A model generated the notes under the pieces. The model was given only the letters and a program-made list of their open reading frames with translations, was not told the origin of the DNA and did not search any database. The position numbers and the translations under genes were made by a program. Below, piece by piece: positions 1-9,396 of a DNA stretch of 64,000 bases (position 1 is its first letter; each line of letters starts with the position of its first letter). The DNA lies in the NCBI GenBank assembly GCA_963565915.1, contig OY751487.1, positions 2,852,001-2,916,000 on the forward strand, in the 5' to 3' direction. The DNA comes from Entoloma clypeatum. Its lineage: Eukaryota > Basidiomycota > Agaricomycetes > Agaricales > Entolomataceae.

Positions 1-1957
1 GCAGAAAGGATCAATCGAACACTATGGGAAAAATCTCAGGCATTGCGCTTCGATGCATGCTTACCGCTGATGTGGTGGGAATTCTGTTTGGAACACACAG
101 CATTTCTCTACAACAGAACCCCCATGCAGCGTCTTGAATGGAAAACCCCTTACTTCAGGGTGACCAATGAGATCCCCGACATGTCCAGCGTCAGAGTATT
201 TGGATGTCAGGCATATGTATATATCCCAAAGGAGAAACGTAGGAACTCCCTGGAATCAAGATCCCGATTGATGATTTATCTCGGATCGAAACCAGGGGTC
301 AAAGGATACCGCTTCATGGATCCTGAGACCAACACGATTTTCATGGGCGGGAAAGCTATCTTTGATGAAAGCAAGTACCCTAGATGCCACATCGACCCGT
401 TGCCAGAAAACCACCCAGAAATGGAAGACCCAGAGCCGGCTGATGAGTTTGAGGATCTCATTCCCGGCAGCAATGATGACGATAGTCACAACGAAACACC
501 TCATGACCCAGTTCCCATTGAACAGGATCAACCTGAATCAGACAACGAACTGCCTGCCAGTGAGCCTGATGACGAACCACGAGTACCCACTCCGGAACCC
601 GAGCAAGTACCAGATCGACCGATCAGGGAACGACGAGTTTGGAAGATGCCAGGAAGCATCTATGGGGAAGACACTCCAGCGTCTGATCTTGAAAAATTAG
701 ATCGAAGACAGAGATTGGGCGGTCAAACGGCATGGATGAATGACCTCCTGATGGAGGCAATATCAGTCCAAGTTGGCATCGTTGAAATGTCCCACAAAGA
801 CATATACCCTCTTCCAAATAAAGAAGACTGGTATGCGGCGGAACGTAAAGAGCTAGACATGCTCAAACGCCGCGGGGTGATCACAGAGCTAGTACCCCTG
901 CCTGCAGGGAGGAAAGCTCTAAGGAACAAATGGGTTTATAACAAAAAGTCCGACGGGCGTCTGAAAGCACGCCTCGTCGCAAAAGGCTTTTCACAGGTAG
1001 AAGGGATCGACTTTGATCAGATCTTCTCACCAGTCGTAAGATATGAAACCGTCCGACTAATACTGGCATTGACAGCCCTTGAAGGGTGGTTCATGACACT
1101 TTTGGACGTCTCATCAGCCTTCCTCTATGGAACGCTCCGTGAAGTCATTTACATGCGACAGCCTGAGGGCTACATAGTAAAAGGGAAAGAACACCTCGTG
1201 TACCAACTATTCAAAGCTCTATATGGACTTAAGCAGGCCGCATTAGCCTGGTGGAGGGAACTTGATTCCTCCATGAAAAAGCTCGGCTTTGTCCGGCTTC
1301 ACTCCGATGCGGGAGTGTTCATTCACAAAAGTACCAACGGGGAAATTGTAATCGCCGTCATCTATGTCGACGACTCTGCTTTTCTCGGCACAAACCAGGA
1401 ATACACGCTAGAGAAAAAGAAGGCCTTCATGACCACATGGGAATGTAGGGACCTAGGGCACCTTGTACCTGATGGGGAACCGAAAGAATTTCTCTCTATC
1501 CAAATAAGGCAATGCGGGAAACGTATCTTCATCGATCAAGTACCTTACCTTGAGAAAATACTTGAACGAATGGGGATGAGCGAATCTAACGCCACCCATA
1601 CCCCACTTCCTACAGGCTACAAACCCATGATGTCCGAAGATGAACCCAATGCAAAACTTCAATCAAAGTACCAATCCGTCATCGGATCACTTCTATATCT
1701 GATGATTGGAACAAGGCCAGACATCTGTTTTGCTGTGATTAAAATGTCGCAATTTTCCGCAAATCCCACCAAACGCCATTTAGAAGTGGCTAGGGATATT
1801 TGCAGGTATCTGAAGGCGACAAAAAATTACGCAATCATGTATGATGGCGACTCAGGGAAAGGAATCTATGCATTCACAGACTCCGACTGGGCGTCAGATG
1901 AAAACACGAGGTCTACCACTGGCTTCTTCATATCACTGGCGTCTGGAGCAGTGACAT
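1..1957 (+). pseudogene. Copia A1 pol: integrase C-terminus, reverse transcriptase, RNase H start (disrupted)
   Basis: The frame is open from base 1, where the integrase motif AERINRTLWE is read, with no stop until the Gypsy A insertion. Visible in order are the integrase C-terminal region (YNRTP and VFGCQAYVYIPKEKR), an acidic linker, and the Copia reverse transcriptase with KARLVAKGFSQVEG, QPEGY, LYGLKQA and the catalytic YVDDSAF. RNase H starts at FTDSDWASDENTRSTTGFF. The apparent stop at 1960-1962 lies in the Gypsy A LTR. The upstream gag and protease are outside the window. This copy is better preserved than its sibling at 30990-32909, but the 6-kb insertion means it cannot make a complete polyprotein. 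Confidence 0.92.
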
Positions 1958-2391
1958 TGTAAGAGCGACCTTACGATCCAAGACTCAAACTCAGATACTT
2001 GCAAGGGAGATCCGAAGTTTAGATTGAGCAGTCTAATAAGTAATACAACACATACCTTGCAAGGGAGATCCGAAGAGAAAGTTCTAAGGATTCCCCTGCA
2101 AGCTAGCTGCGATAAATAGTAAAATGAGATATGAAATAAGAGATAAAACGAGACACATGAATGATGAGCAATGATCGGGAGTAGCGATGAAGGATGAATG
2201 GAAACAAGATGAATGATAGTACCTGCGATCCGACGTGCGGAGTAGCGGATGGGGGCGGAGTCGTCAGATGCGGAGAGGCGGATAAGATGTCGGAGACAGC
2301 GGATACGATCGGAGGACGTCGGAGATGGTGGAATAGAAAGGAAAGGAGGAAAGTAAAGGAAAAGTGAAAAGTGAAAGTGGTTGCCCTTACA
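1958..2391 (-). repeat. Gypsy A 3' LTR
   Basis: This 434-bp LTR matches 7516-7949 except at two positions. Its outer plus-strand end reads tgtaagagc, where the other LTR has tgtaagggc, the perfect inverted match of the gcccttaca end. The duplicated target pentamer gacat precedes it at 1953-1957. Confidence 0.97.
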
Positions 2392-2406
2392 TCACCCCCC
2401 CTTCAA
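2392..2406 (-). other. Gypsy A polypurine tract
   Basis: A run of seven C on the plus strand, read as GAAGGGGGGGTGA on the element's strand, directly adjoins the 3' LTR. This is the expected site and composition of the plus-strand primer of an LTR retrotransposon. The pol stop codon overlaps it closely. Confidence 0.85.
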
Positions 2407-5400
2407 GGCACGGCGTCTCGACGTGTCAGGCGAAACGAGTCGAATATCGCAGCGGAGATCCGACGCGGAGCTCCCGGATGACGTCGGTAGAAGTCGCGGA
2501 CTAGGCGCGGAGCGTGGACATTGTCTTCTGCTTCCCAGGAATTCTCTTCGTAGCCATATCCCTTCCATTTGACCAAGAATTGAAGCTTGCCTCGATGCAG
2601 TCGGCTGTCCAAGAGGTTTTCAACATCATACTCCAATTCTTCTCCCACTACCGTCGGAGGCGGAGGAGAGCGGACTTGGCGTCGGAAAGGGTCGTCGGGA
2701 ACTAGTGAAAGTTTGACGACGTGGAATACTGGGTGAATGCGGGACATGGAAGGGGGAAGGCGAAGTTCGTAGGCATGTGTTCCGACAGGTCGGACCACTG
2801 GGAAAGGGCCTACGTACCGATGTGCAAGTTTTTTTGTGGGTCGGGTGGTTTTGAGGTCCGATGAGTCTAAAAAGACCTTGTCCCCCGGGCGGAATGTCGG
2901 AGTGGTGCTCCGATGCTGGTTGTAGTATCGCGCCATGTCGTCCTTTGCCTTTGTTAGTGCTGCGCGAGCCTCTTCCAGAGCGGACTTCATCCGCTCGCTG
3001 AAATCCGCTACCGCCTCGATTTCCGTCCGCTTCTCGCGAGGTTCGAATCCCATGCGCGGATGGCGGCCGGTGTCAATGTAGAACGGAGTTTGACGTGTCG
3101 ATGCGTGAACATGGTTGTTGTATGCAAATTCAGCCATCGGAAGCCATTCGTCCCAATCATCTTGACGTTCATTGACGAATAGGCGAAGATATTGTTCCAA
3201 TCCTTGATTGACCCGCTCCGTCTGTCCGTCCGACTGCGGATGGTAGGCTGTCGAGGCAGCAATCTTAATGCCAAGTAGCCTATATAGTTCGCGCGTGAAC
3301 TTGGCGACAAACTGTGGTCCGCGGTCGGAGACAATGGCCTCCGGTAGTCCGTGGAGTTTCCAGACGTTTTGAATATAGGAGCGTGCAGTCCCGAGTGCGG
3401 AGATGTCGGAGTGCGTCGGGATGAAGTGTCCCCGCTTCCCTACTGAGTCCACTACCACCATGATAGCGTCGTAGCCGTGGGCTTCTGGTAGTTCAGTAAT
3501 GAAGTCAACACTGGTTACTTGCCACCGCTCCGTGGGGACCGGTAGTGGATTGAGCTCTCCGGAGGGCGGAGTGCGTCGGACCTTGGTGCGGAGGCATGAG
3601 TCGCATGTCTTGCAATATTGACCTATTAAACGAGACATGTGTGGCCACCAGTAATTGCGCGACACCAGTTCCAAGGTTTTCCACCGTCCCGGATGTCCGG
3701 CCACCGGAGTGTCGTGGTGTTGTGTGAGGATCCGATGACGCAGTTGGGGATTATTAGGAACATAGATACGATCCCTGAAGTAGAGCAAACCTTCCGCTTG
3801 CCTCCACTCCGCACTTCGGACGGACCCCGCTCCGACGGTCGGAAGGGATCTGACGACCTCCGCCACACTATCCTCCAGTAGCCCCTCTCGGATTCCCTGT
3901 CGGACCTGGCAGAGGACGTCGCGTTCTTCCCCTTGAACAGTTACCCCACGCATTGCTCGCACTGCAAACAATTCTGGTCGAAGAAGGATGATGTTTTCGT
4001 TGTCCCGCGATCCGTCTCCGTGGTCCGCTCGTCGGGACAAAGCGTCGGACTTGCCCATTGACTTTCCAGGTCGATGGTGCATTTTAAAATCGAAACGAGC
4101 GAGGTATAAGGACCATCTAGCTTGTCGTCGATTTAGTTTTTGAGCTGTCATGAAGTACTCAAGATTTTTGTGGTCCGTCCAAATCTCCACTGTCTTCTCC
4201 GCTCCTTCAAGGAAGTGCCTCCACTCCTCTAATGCGCGGACCACTGCCAACATCTCCTTGTCATAGATCTCGTAGTTGCGTTCCACCGGACTGAGGCTTT
4301 TGGAATAGAATGCGACAGGGTGCCACTTACCGTCCTCTGTTGGTTGGGACAGTACTGCTCCGGTTGCAAAGTCCGAGCTATCCGCTTCTACCCGCCACTC
4401 CTTTCGATGATCAGCTAAGACCAGGATCGGAGCGGATGTAATCCTCCGCTTCAACTCCGCAAATGCGGACACTTCTCCTTCCTTCCAAGACCAGAGGTGC
4501 CCCTTCTTCGTGAGCTCGAAAAGAGGGCGCGCGATGTCCGAAAACCCTTCAATAAAACGGCGATAGAAGTTAGTGAACCCCAGAAAGGACTGTACTTCTC
4601 GGACGTTTGTCGGAGCAGGCCACTCCGCGACCCCCGCTACTTTCACCGGATCCATCTCTACGCGTCCTTGTTCAATAATAAGGCCTAAGTATTCAATGCG
4701 CGTTTGCTCAAACTCGCATTTCTCTGGTTTTAGATAGAGTTTGTGTTCGCGAAGTCGTTCCAGTACAATCCGTGTGACCCTCCGATGTTCCGCAAGGGTC
4801 TCCGTGAAGATGAGTATATCGTCAAGGTAAACACAAACTACACCTTCAGTGATAAGGTCCTGAAAGATCTCGTTCATCATAGTCTGGAATGTGGATGGAC
4901 TATTAGTGAGGCCGAAGAACATCACCAATGGTTCATAGAGTCCGCGATTGGTCCGAAAAGCGGCCTTCCACTCGTCTCCGGGCTTTATCCGTACATTGTT
5001 GTAACCCCAGCGGATGTCGAGTTTGGTGAAGTATTGAGCGCGTTGAAGTTTATTGATCAGTTCGGATATGAGCGGAAGCGGATACTTGTTTTTGATAGTT
5101 TTGGAATTGAGTGACCGGTAGTCTTGTACAAGACGAAGGGAGCCATCCTTTTTCTTGATATAGAACACCGGAGATGCCATCGGAGACTTGGAAGGGCGGA
5201 TCCGACCAGTTGCAAGGTTTTCCTCCAAAAACGCGTCGAGTTCTTTCTGTTCGTTCGGGGCAAGTGGATATACCTTACAACCCGCCGGAGAGGCGTCCGG
5301 AACAAGTTCAATGGCGTGGTCCCACGTCCGCTCTTCCGGTAAGGTGTCGAAAGAGGTCTTTGAGAATACGTCTTCGAAATCAAACAAGTGGTCTGGTACG

Positions 5401-6473
5401 GAATCGCGGAAAGATTTGGGTTTCTGGTTACTGAGGAAGGCCTCCGATAGACGTTGCGAGATATTGGATGAAGCGCGGATGAACTCCGCCTCCGCAGGTA
5501 CTGTTCCGACAAAAAGGCGGTCTCCCTCCTCAAACTCATCCTCTTCCTCATCGTCTTCCGCTAACTCCTCCGTTTCTTCTCCTTCTGTGACATCCTCCAC
5601 CCATGGGCCGCGTGGAGCCTCCTCCTCTAGACCGGACGTCGGAGTGGAACCCATCCGACAGGCTCGGATGCGGACTTGTTCGAACTTCCGCTCCTTCCGC
5701 TCTTGGGCTGCCTCCTGTTGGCATGTCCGACATCGTGCAGGACACCGGCTCATCTTCACTTCCCCTGAAGTCCAATCTACCTCGGGGTTGTGTTCTTTGA
5801 GCCAAGTGAAGCCTAACACGATTTCTTGTTTTCCCAAACTTGTGACTGCAAGCTGGGTCCGTTCCGAGTGATCCCGATAGCGGAGCACTACGTCCAACAC
5901 CTCCGTTATTGCTCCGGCCTCATTCGGAGTTCCGTCGATGTTGTATACCGGAATTGCGCGTTGTAGTTTTCGAGTAGAGAGTCGGTGTTTCTCGACCAGA
6001 GTACGTTCAATAAACGATCCTGTTGCCCCACTGTCGAGTAAGGCCTTTTGTGATAGTATGTCTTTAGTGTCGGTAGTTTCGAGAACTATGTCTAGTTCGA
6101 GGGAATTGTCGGAGCGAGCGGCTGCGGCGAGAACATATTGTTTTGGAAGCCGCCGCTCCCACTTAGAGAAGCGGATGCGGATAGGGTTTGCGGAGTTGGG
6201 TGCGACTATAGGATCGTTTGCAGGCTTAGAGATGGAGGGTATAGGATCATATTGTTCCATAAATAAGGCAGCATAACGATTTTTAGTAGACAACGAGGGC
6301 GCACTGTTCACTCGTTGTGAGGAGGAAAATCCTCCTGTCCTCCCTCCGACTCCGCAGACTCCGTGGGCGGAACGGAGTTGCCTTCCGCCGCGTCCTTGAC
6401 CACGAGTTGTTCCATGATAAACTCGTCTTGTTCCTCCATCGTCATGAATCGGACGTCGAAGCGAAGGGGGCAT
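2403..6473 (-). CDS. pol: Gypsy A Pol polyprotein (protease, RT, RNase H, integrase, chromodomain)
   Basis: This is an open frame of 1356 codons. The aspartic protease motif DSGATGSFI lies near residue 147. Reverse transcriptase follows with YPLPLISELI, a WGYNN region and the catalytic VYLDDILIF, read near plus coordinate 4815. RNase H shows FYSKSLSPVERNYEIYDKEMLA. The integrase HHCC zinc domain (HHDTPVAGHPGR, then CKTCDSC) leads into the D,D,E core (VDFITELPE, SDRGPQFVAKF, AYHPQSDGQTERVNQ). The C-terminus has a chromodomain with VKWKGYGYEENSWE, read at about 2500-2640. Pol is in the -1 frame relative to gag and overlaps its last 166 bp, so it is probably made by frameshifting; the M at 6473 is only the first Met of the frame. 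Intact catalytic motifs and near-identical LTRs suggest recent activity. Confidence 0.94.
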   Translation of the reverse strand: MPPSLRRPIHDDGGTRRVYHGTTRGQGRGGRQLRSAHGVCGVGGRTGGFSSSQRVNSAPSLSTKNRYAALFMEQYDPIPSISKPANDPIVAPNSANPIRIRFSKWERRLPKQYVLAAAARSDNSLELDIVLETTDTKDILSQKALLDSGATGSFIERTLVEKHRLSTRKLQRAIPVYNIDGTPNEAGAITEVLDVVLRYRDHSERTQLAVTSLGKQEIVLGFTWLKEHNPEVDWTSGEVKMSRCPARCRTCQQEAAQERKERKFEQVRIRACRMGSTPTSGLEEEAPRGPWVEDVTEGEETEELAEDDEEEDEFEEGDRLFVGTVPAEAEFIRASSNISQRLSEAFLSNQKPKSFRDSVPDHLFDFEDVFSKTSFDTLPEERTWDHAIELVPDASPAGCKVYPLAPNEQKELDAFLEENLATGRIRPSKSPMASPVFYIKKKDGSLRLVQDYRSLNSKTIKNKYPLPLISELINKLQRAQYFTKLDIRWGYNNVRIKPGDEWKAAFRTNRGLYEPLVMFFGLTNSPSTFQTMMNEIFQDLITEGVVCVYLDDILIFTETLAEHRRVTRIVLERLREHKLYLKPEKCEFEQTRIEYLGLIIEQGRVEMDPVKVAGVAEWPAPTNVREVQSFLGFTNFYRRFIEGFSDIARPLFELTKKGHLWSWKEGEVSAFAELKRRITSAPILVLADHRKEWRVEADSSDFATGAVLSQPTEDGKWHPVAFYSKSLSPVERNYEIYDKEMLAVVRALEEWRHFLEGAEKTVEIWTDHKNLEYFMTAQKLNRRQARWSLYLARFDFKMHHRPGKSMGKSDALSRRADHGDGSRDNENIILLRPELFAVRAMRGVTVQGEERDVLCQVRQGIREGLLEDSVAEVVRSLPTVGAGSVRSAEWRQAEGLLYFRDRIYVPNNPQLRHRILTQHHDTPVAGHPGRWKTLELVSRNYWWPHMSRLIGQYCKTCDSCLRTKVRRTPPSGELNPLPVPTERWQVTSVDFITELPEAHGYDAIMVVVDSVGKRGHFIPTHSDISALGTARSYIQNVWKLHGLPEAIVSDRGPQFVAKFTRELYRLLGIKIAASTAYHPQSDGQTERVNQGLEQYLRLFVNERQDDWDEWLPMAEFAYNNHVHASTRQTPFYIDTGRHPRMGFEPREKRTEIEAVADFSERMKSALEEARAALTKAKDDMARYYNQHRSTTPTFRPGDKVFLDSSDLKTTRPTKKLAHRYVGPFPVVRPVGTHAYELRLPPSMSRIHPVFHVVKLSLVPDDPFRRQVRSPPPPTVVGEELEYDVENLLDSRLHRGKLQFLVKWKGYGYEENSWEAEDNVHAPRLVRDFYRRHPGAPRRISAAIFDSFRLTRRDAVP

Positions 6474-7354
6474 TCACGACTGAAGTGACCCGTTTTGTTA
6501 CATCTGAAGCATGCATTGGCATTCTTGCCTTTGACGCGTGAAGTATCAATGTCCATTGCATTAGGGTCCCTTGTCGGCGGAGCGGTTGCGGATGCGAGCG
6601 GAGCTGGACGCGGAGTGAATGGAATGTAGGGGCGAGGGAATACTGAGGTGCCAGGTACTCTTGGTCCGACGACGTTGCGGAAGGCAGATGTGCGGGTCGG
6701 AGCAGTGGCTTTGAAGGCTTTGTTGGCAATTCTATTGTCGTCGTTGACTCGTGCTGCAGAGTACCACTCATCGGGGTTGTCGTCCGCAGGCCGTCCGTGG
6801 GTCAGGGTGGCGATCTCGTTCTGAATGTCGGAACGGAGACCAAATTCTCCTTCGAGGATCAGTCTCGCGTCCTGTTCCTCATTCTTCGGAGTGAACTCCG
6901 TTGTAAAGACGGCGCGGAAGTCCACCCAAGTCCGATAAGGCGGAGCACCGGTCCTCCGCTCTTGTCGGATAATGCGATCCGCAAAGCGTGCTGCGCGTCC
7001 ACTCTTCATGAAAGATAAGGCCCAATAAATTTTAGCGTGGTCGTCTGCGAACTGTTCCGGAGCCAGCCCCATAAACAATTCACAGGAGTTTAGAAAGGTC
7101 CAGCCATTTGCGCGCGATCCGTCGAAGTCTGACGGATTGGCGGGTTTTGCTCGACGCACGCCCGGATTGGCCGGAGCGAGCGGAGCAGGTGGAGGTGCGG
7201 GTGCGGGAGCAGGTGGGATAGGTGGCGGAGCTGGGGCAGGAATTGCGTTGAAGGCGAGGAGGAGTTGGTCAAGTTGAGTCGAGATATCAGCGAGAGTTTG
7301 ACGTTGTTCCTGGAACTCGTGCTCGAGCTGTTCAAGGCGATTGGGGTCGTCCAT
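6308..7354 (-). CDS. gag: Gypsy A Gag with CCHC zinc knuckle and an apparent capsid deletion
   Basis: This frame of 348 codons starts with MDDPNRLEQLEHEFQEQRQ and has a coiled-coil-like N-terminus, then a proline-alanine-rich stretch. The conserved region NSCELFMGLAPEQFADDHAK follows, and a CCHC knuckle (CFRCNKTGHFSREC) lies near residue 282. Compared with the related gag remnant at 56545-57570, about 36 residues are missing in frame between LILEGE and the segment starting GLRSDIQ. In the remnant this interval has the retrotransposon-gag core (a VEAYIDNFKDYVEKAGY-like helix pair). The gag may therefore be impaired or rely on another copy. Its stop lies in the overlap with pol. Confidence 0.9.
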   Translation of the reverse strand: MDDPNRLEQLEHEFQEQRQTLADISTQLDQLLLAFNAIPAPAPPPIPPAPAPAPPPAPLAPANPGVRRAKPANPSDFDGSRANGWTFLNSCELFMGLAPEQFADDHAKIYWALSFMKSGRAARFADRIIRQERRTGAPPYRTWVDFRAVFTTEFTPKNEEQDARLILEGEFGLRSDIQNEIATLTHGRPADDNPDEWYSAARVNDDNRIANKAFKATAPTRTSAFRNVVGPRVPGTSVFPRPYIPFTPRPAPLASATAPPTRDPNAMDIDTSRVKGKNANACFRCNKTGHFSRECPLRFDVRFMTMEEQDEFIMEQLVVKDAAEGNSVPPTESAESEGGQEDFPPHNE

Positions 7355-7503
7355 TACTATGCGCGGAGCAGAATCACCGGTTACGGAGAGGTAATTAGAA
7401 GAACTGGAAGGGGTGTGAGATGTATCGGAGTCGGACGCGGACGAAGCTACTCCGAAGCGCGGAATCGTGACAACGATGCAATCGGACCCGGTCCAATTAG
7501 ATG

Positions 7504-7513
7504 AGAACTTTCT
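7504..7513 (-). other. Gypsy A self-primer binding site (predicted)
   Basis: Two bases inside the 5' LTR the element reads AGAAAGTTCT. This is the exact reverse complement of AGAACTTTCT in the same LTR (7634-7643), which is the predicted 5' end of the transcript. This is how Tf1-type elements prime minus-strand DNA, by folding the RNA start onto this site. No tRNA 3'-end complement beginning TGG is seen at the usual position. The role is inferred from position and complementarity. Confidence 0.7.
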
Positions 7514-7515
7514 AC

Positions 7516-7949
7516 TGTAAGGGCGACCTTACGATCCAAGACTCAAACTCAGATACTTGCAAGGGAGATCCGAAGTTTAGATTGAGCAGTCTAATAAGTA
7601 ATACAACACATACCTTGCAAGGGAGATCCGAAGAGAAAGTTCTAAGGATTCCCCTGCAAGCTAGCTGCGATAAATAGTAAAATGAGATATGAAATAAGAG
7701 ATAAAACGAGACACATGAATGATGAGCAATGATCGGGAGTAGCGATGAAGGATGAATGGAAACAAGATGAATGATAGTACCTGCGATCCGACGTGCGGAG
7801 TAGCGGATGGGGGCGGAGTCGTCAGATGCGGAGAGGCGGATAAGATGTCGGAGACAGGGGATACGATCGGAGGACGTCGGAGATGGTGGAATAGAAAGGA
7901 AAGGAGGAAAGTAAAGGAAAAGTGAAAAGTGAAAGTGGTTGCCCTTACA
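7516..7949 (-). repeat. Gypsy A 5' LTR
   Basis: This 434-bp LTR has perfect 9-bp terminal inverted repeats (TGTAAGGGC/GCCCTTACA). It holds the predicted promoter and the self-priming complement. The second copy of the target pentamer gacat follows at 7950-7954. Confidence 0.97.
7634..7676 (-). promoter_or_regulatory. Gypsy A LTR core promoter and predicted transcript start
   Basis: On the element's strand a TATA-like TATTTAT lies at 7676-7670. About 32 nt downstream is the sequence CCTTAGAACTTTCT. Its AGAACTTTCT is complementary to the primer-binding region. A start here would give a U3 of about 305 bp and an R-U5 of about 128 bp. Confidence 0.65.
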
Positions 7950-7954
7950 GACAT

Positions 7955-8322
7955 GGGTATCATCGGCGCAAAAGACCATCGCCCTCTCTTCCACAGAAGC
8001 AGAGTATATGGCGTTATCAGACTGCAGTCGCGCAGCAACATGGCTGAGAAGCATGCTTGCCGAACTTGGAATGCAGATCGGATCAGTACCGATCTACGGA
8101 GATAACAACGGCTCCGTCTTTATCGCATCCAACCCTGTAACTGAGAAGCGATCCAAGCACATTGACGTGCGATTCCACTTCGTCAGAGAAAAAGTCTCCG
8201 AAGGGATAATTACGGTCGAATTTATTGAAGGAGTGAACAACCCTGCAGACCTTTTAACTAAGAATCTGGGAAAAATCCTCTTTTCCAAGTTTATCCCGTA
8301 CTTCGGATTGATAAAAAACTAG
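7955..8322 (+). pseudogene. Copia A1 pol, RNase H C-terminal part (separated from its start by Gypsy A)
   Basis: This is the continuation of the A1 RNase H after the Gypsy A insertion. It reads WVSSAQKTIALSSTEAEYMAL, then DNNGSVFIASNPVTEKRSKHID, and ends ADLLTKNLGKILFSKFIPYF. These are standard Copia RNase H motifs. The codons just after the insertion (WVSSAQ) are missing from Copia A2, so A1 keeps the ancestral sequence. The stop at 8320-8322 is the normal end of pol. An AT-rich leader and a seven-G polypurine tract at 8391-8397 follow before the LTR. Confidence 0.92.
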
Positions 8323-8397
8323 GGGAAACAGAGTACCTATATATATATGTGGGAAAAAGTAAGATGTATTTAGAAGTATGTACTAAATATGGGGGGG

Positions 8398-8707
8398 TGT
8401 TGAAACTTTTCCCATCACGTAGATTAGATTAGATTAGATTACATCACATGACCTTTACATATCTTCATTACATACTTGTTTGGTTGGTACAAACAGTAGT
8501 ACGGTATATAAGACCAGGAAACTGTCAATATCAACAAGTTGTCTCTTGACTCTTAACCACCTCCATCGCTCTCACCAGCCTCAACCGCTCTCACTAGCCT
8601 TACCCCCTCCAAACCATGTAAGTGACCATAGCGGTATCGTAGAGTACTTCCACTGTAGCTATGTTGCTCAGTACACCTGTGGCTAGCGCCCAGGTGGAAC
8701 TTCAACA
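8398..8707 (+). repeat. Copia A1 3' LTR
   Basis: It begins tgttgaaac and ends cttcaaca, and is about 310 bp. It is closely similar to both Copia A2 LTRs, including the agatt short tandem repeat and a TATA-like tatataaga. The seven-G polypurine tract lies immediately upstream. Confidence 0.93.
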
Positions 8708-8960
8708 CGATCTCCTTCATCGCCAGATGAATATTCGACTTCATTCGTTGTCCAATCTCCCCGTCGCCCCGACTCCCAAAGAGAAACAAATCCTCGGGAA
8801 TTACACCAGCACCCTCGTCATCGAAAATCGACGCATTCGGCTGGCCATCAAAGGCCTTGAACTCGCCGTAGCCATCAACAAGGAATTGATATATGATTGG
8901 AGCCTCAAGGAAAGTCCGAACTGGTCCGATCCCGGCAACAACGAGGGATGGGGACAGTGA
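8708..8960 (+). pseudogene. ORF3 of the Gypsy B family, C-terminal part
   Basis: This is the open C-terminal ~84 codons of a small protein found after pol in this family. It contains LPVAPTPKEKQILGNYT, LAVAINKELI and the end NNEGWGQ. The homologous frame in Gypsy B lies at 45118-45480. The N-terminus here was replaced by the Copia A1 insertion; the apparent upstream Met at 8661 lies in Copia LTR sequence. The product is predicted mostly helical and I do not recognise the family. It has no stop where Gypsy B has two TGA codons. Confidence 0.75.
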
Positions 8961-8994
8961 CTCTGTGAGGACACAGAGCTTGGAGAGGGGAACA

Positions 8995-9396
8995 TGTTAC
9001 GGACTCTACGGTATGAGGACCACATCATATCTTTTATTTATCGGCCCGACTCGGCGCCCTCTTACGAGCTTACTATGTCTAATATCTACTTTCGCAACCT
9101 TCGATTTCCAGTCTGACTCATTACATTACTTCGTCATCCCCTTTAGTATACTTCGCTCCCACGCTGACTCGCTTTCCGCAGTCAGCTTACTCACTGTACA
9201 TAGCCTTCTGCAGTCGCCTTACTCATGCGCACTGCCTTCCGCAGTACTGACTCATCCGCTACCGCCTATAGTCAGTACCTATATAAACCTCTTGTACTAT
9301 AGTAGATTCCTTAGATTTAGCAATCACTTTGCTCTTTGCCTTTCCACTTTCCTGCATACTCTGCCCGAACCTTGGAACGGTTTGTTAAGCATAACA
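8995..9396 (+). repeat. Gypsy B' 3' LTR
   Basis: It begins tgttacgg and ends aagcataaca, about 402 bp. A TATA box (tatataaa) and a following ccttagatttagcaa block match the promoter and self-priming segment of Gypsy B. Two TGACTCA motifs occur upstream of the TATA box. Confidence 0.87.

Larger units (their letters stand above)
1958..7949 (-). mobile_element. Gypsy A: complete chromodomain Ty3/Gypsy LTR retrotransposon, very recent insertion
   Basis: This is a 5992-bp element with 434-bp LTRs that differ at only two positions (1964/7522, and a C/G about 60% along). It is flanked by a perfect 5-bp target duplication, gacat. It reads on the minus strand as 5' LTR (7516-7949), gag (6308-7354), pol (2403-6473, -1 frame) and 3' LTR (1958-2391). 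A polypurine tract lies next to the 3' LTR. The integrase C-terminus carries a chromodomain, which places it among the chromoviruses, the group that includes the self-primed Tf1/sushi elements. Pol has no internal stops. Gag has lost part of its capsid region compared with the remnant at 56.5-57.5 kb, so autonomy is uncertain. Confidence 0.96.
1..8707 (+). mobile_element. Copia A1 LTR retrotransposon, 5' part outside the window, split by Gypsy A
   Basis: This is the 3' part of a Ty1/Copia element. It runs from mid-integrase at base 1 through reverse transcriptase and RNase H to a 3' LTR at 8398-8707. Gypsy A sits in its RNase H region at 1958-7949. Removing Gypsy A and one copy of its duplicated pentamer gacat (1953-1957 and 7950-7954) restores a continuous RNase H reading frame. 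The nucleotide sequence is closely similar to Copia A2 at 27816-33634, so both belong to one family. The 3' LTR abuts the interior of a Gypsy B-like element at 8708, showing that A1 inserted into that element. The left LTR lies beyond the window, so its own target duplication cannot be checked. Confidence 0.93.
8708..9396 (+). mobile_element. Gypsy B': 3' fragment of a second Gypsy family, host of Copia A1
   Basis: This fragment holds the end of the family's third ORF (to 8960), a polypurine tract (ggagagggga, about 8981-8990) and a 3' LTR at 8995-9396. It matches Gypsy B (44696-51292), though U3 is well diverged while the R-U5 end is well conserved. It is cut on the left by Copia A1. The rest of the element lies outside the window. 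On its right it abuts a pogo-like remnant, so it inserted into that older transposon. Confidence 0.88.

Noticed and set aside
6308..6473. A classical -1 slippery heptamer (X XXY YYZ) in the Gypsy A gag/pol overlap
   Set aside because: I found GGATTTTCC with a small hairpin, but it does not fit the heptamer rule in the gag frame. The overlap and frame are real; the slip site remains unassigned.
7480..7500. A conventional tRNA primer site (TGGACCGGGTCCGA) about 20 bp from the Gypsy A LTR
   Set aside because: It is too far from the LTR and is self-palindromic. The adjacent 10-mer complementary to the RNA start explains priming better.
8400..8440. The agatt tandem repeat as an independent microsatellite or telomere-like tract
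   Set aside because: It is present at the same place in all three Copia A LTRs (8398, 27816, 33324), so it is part of the LTR.
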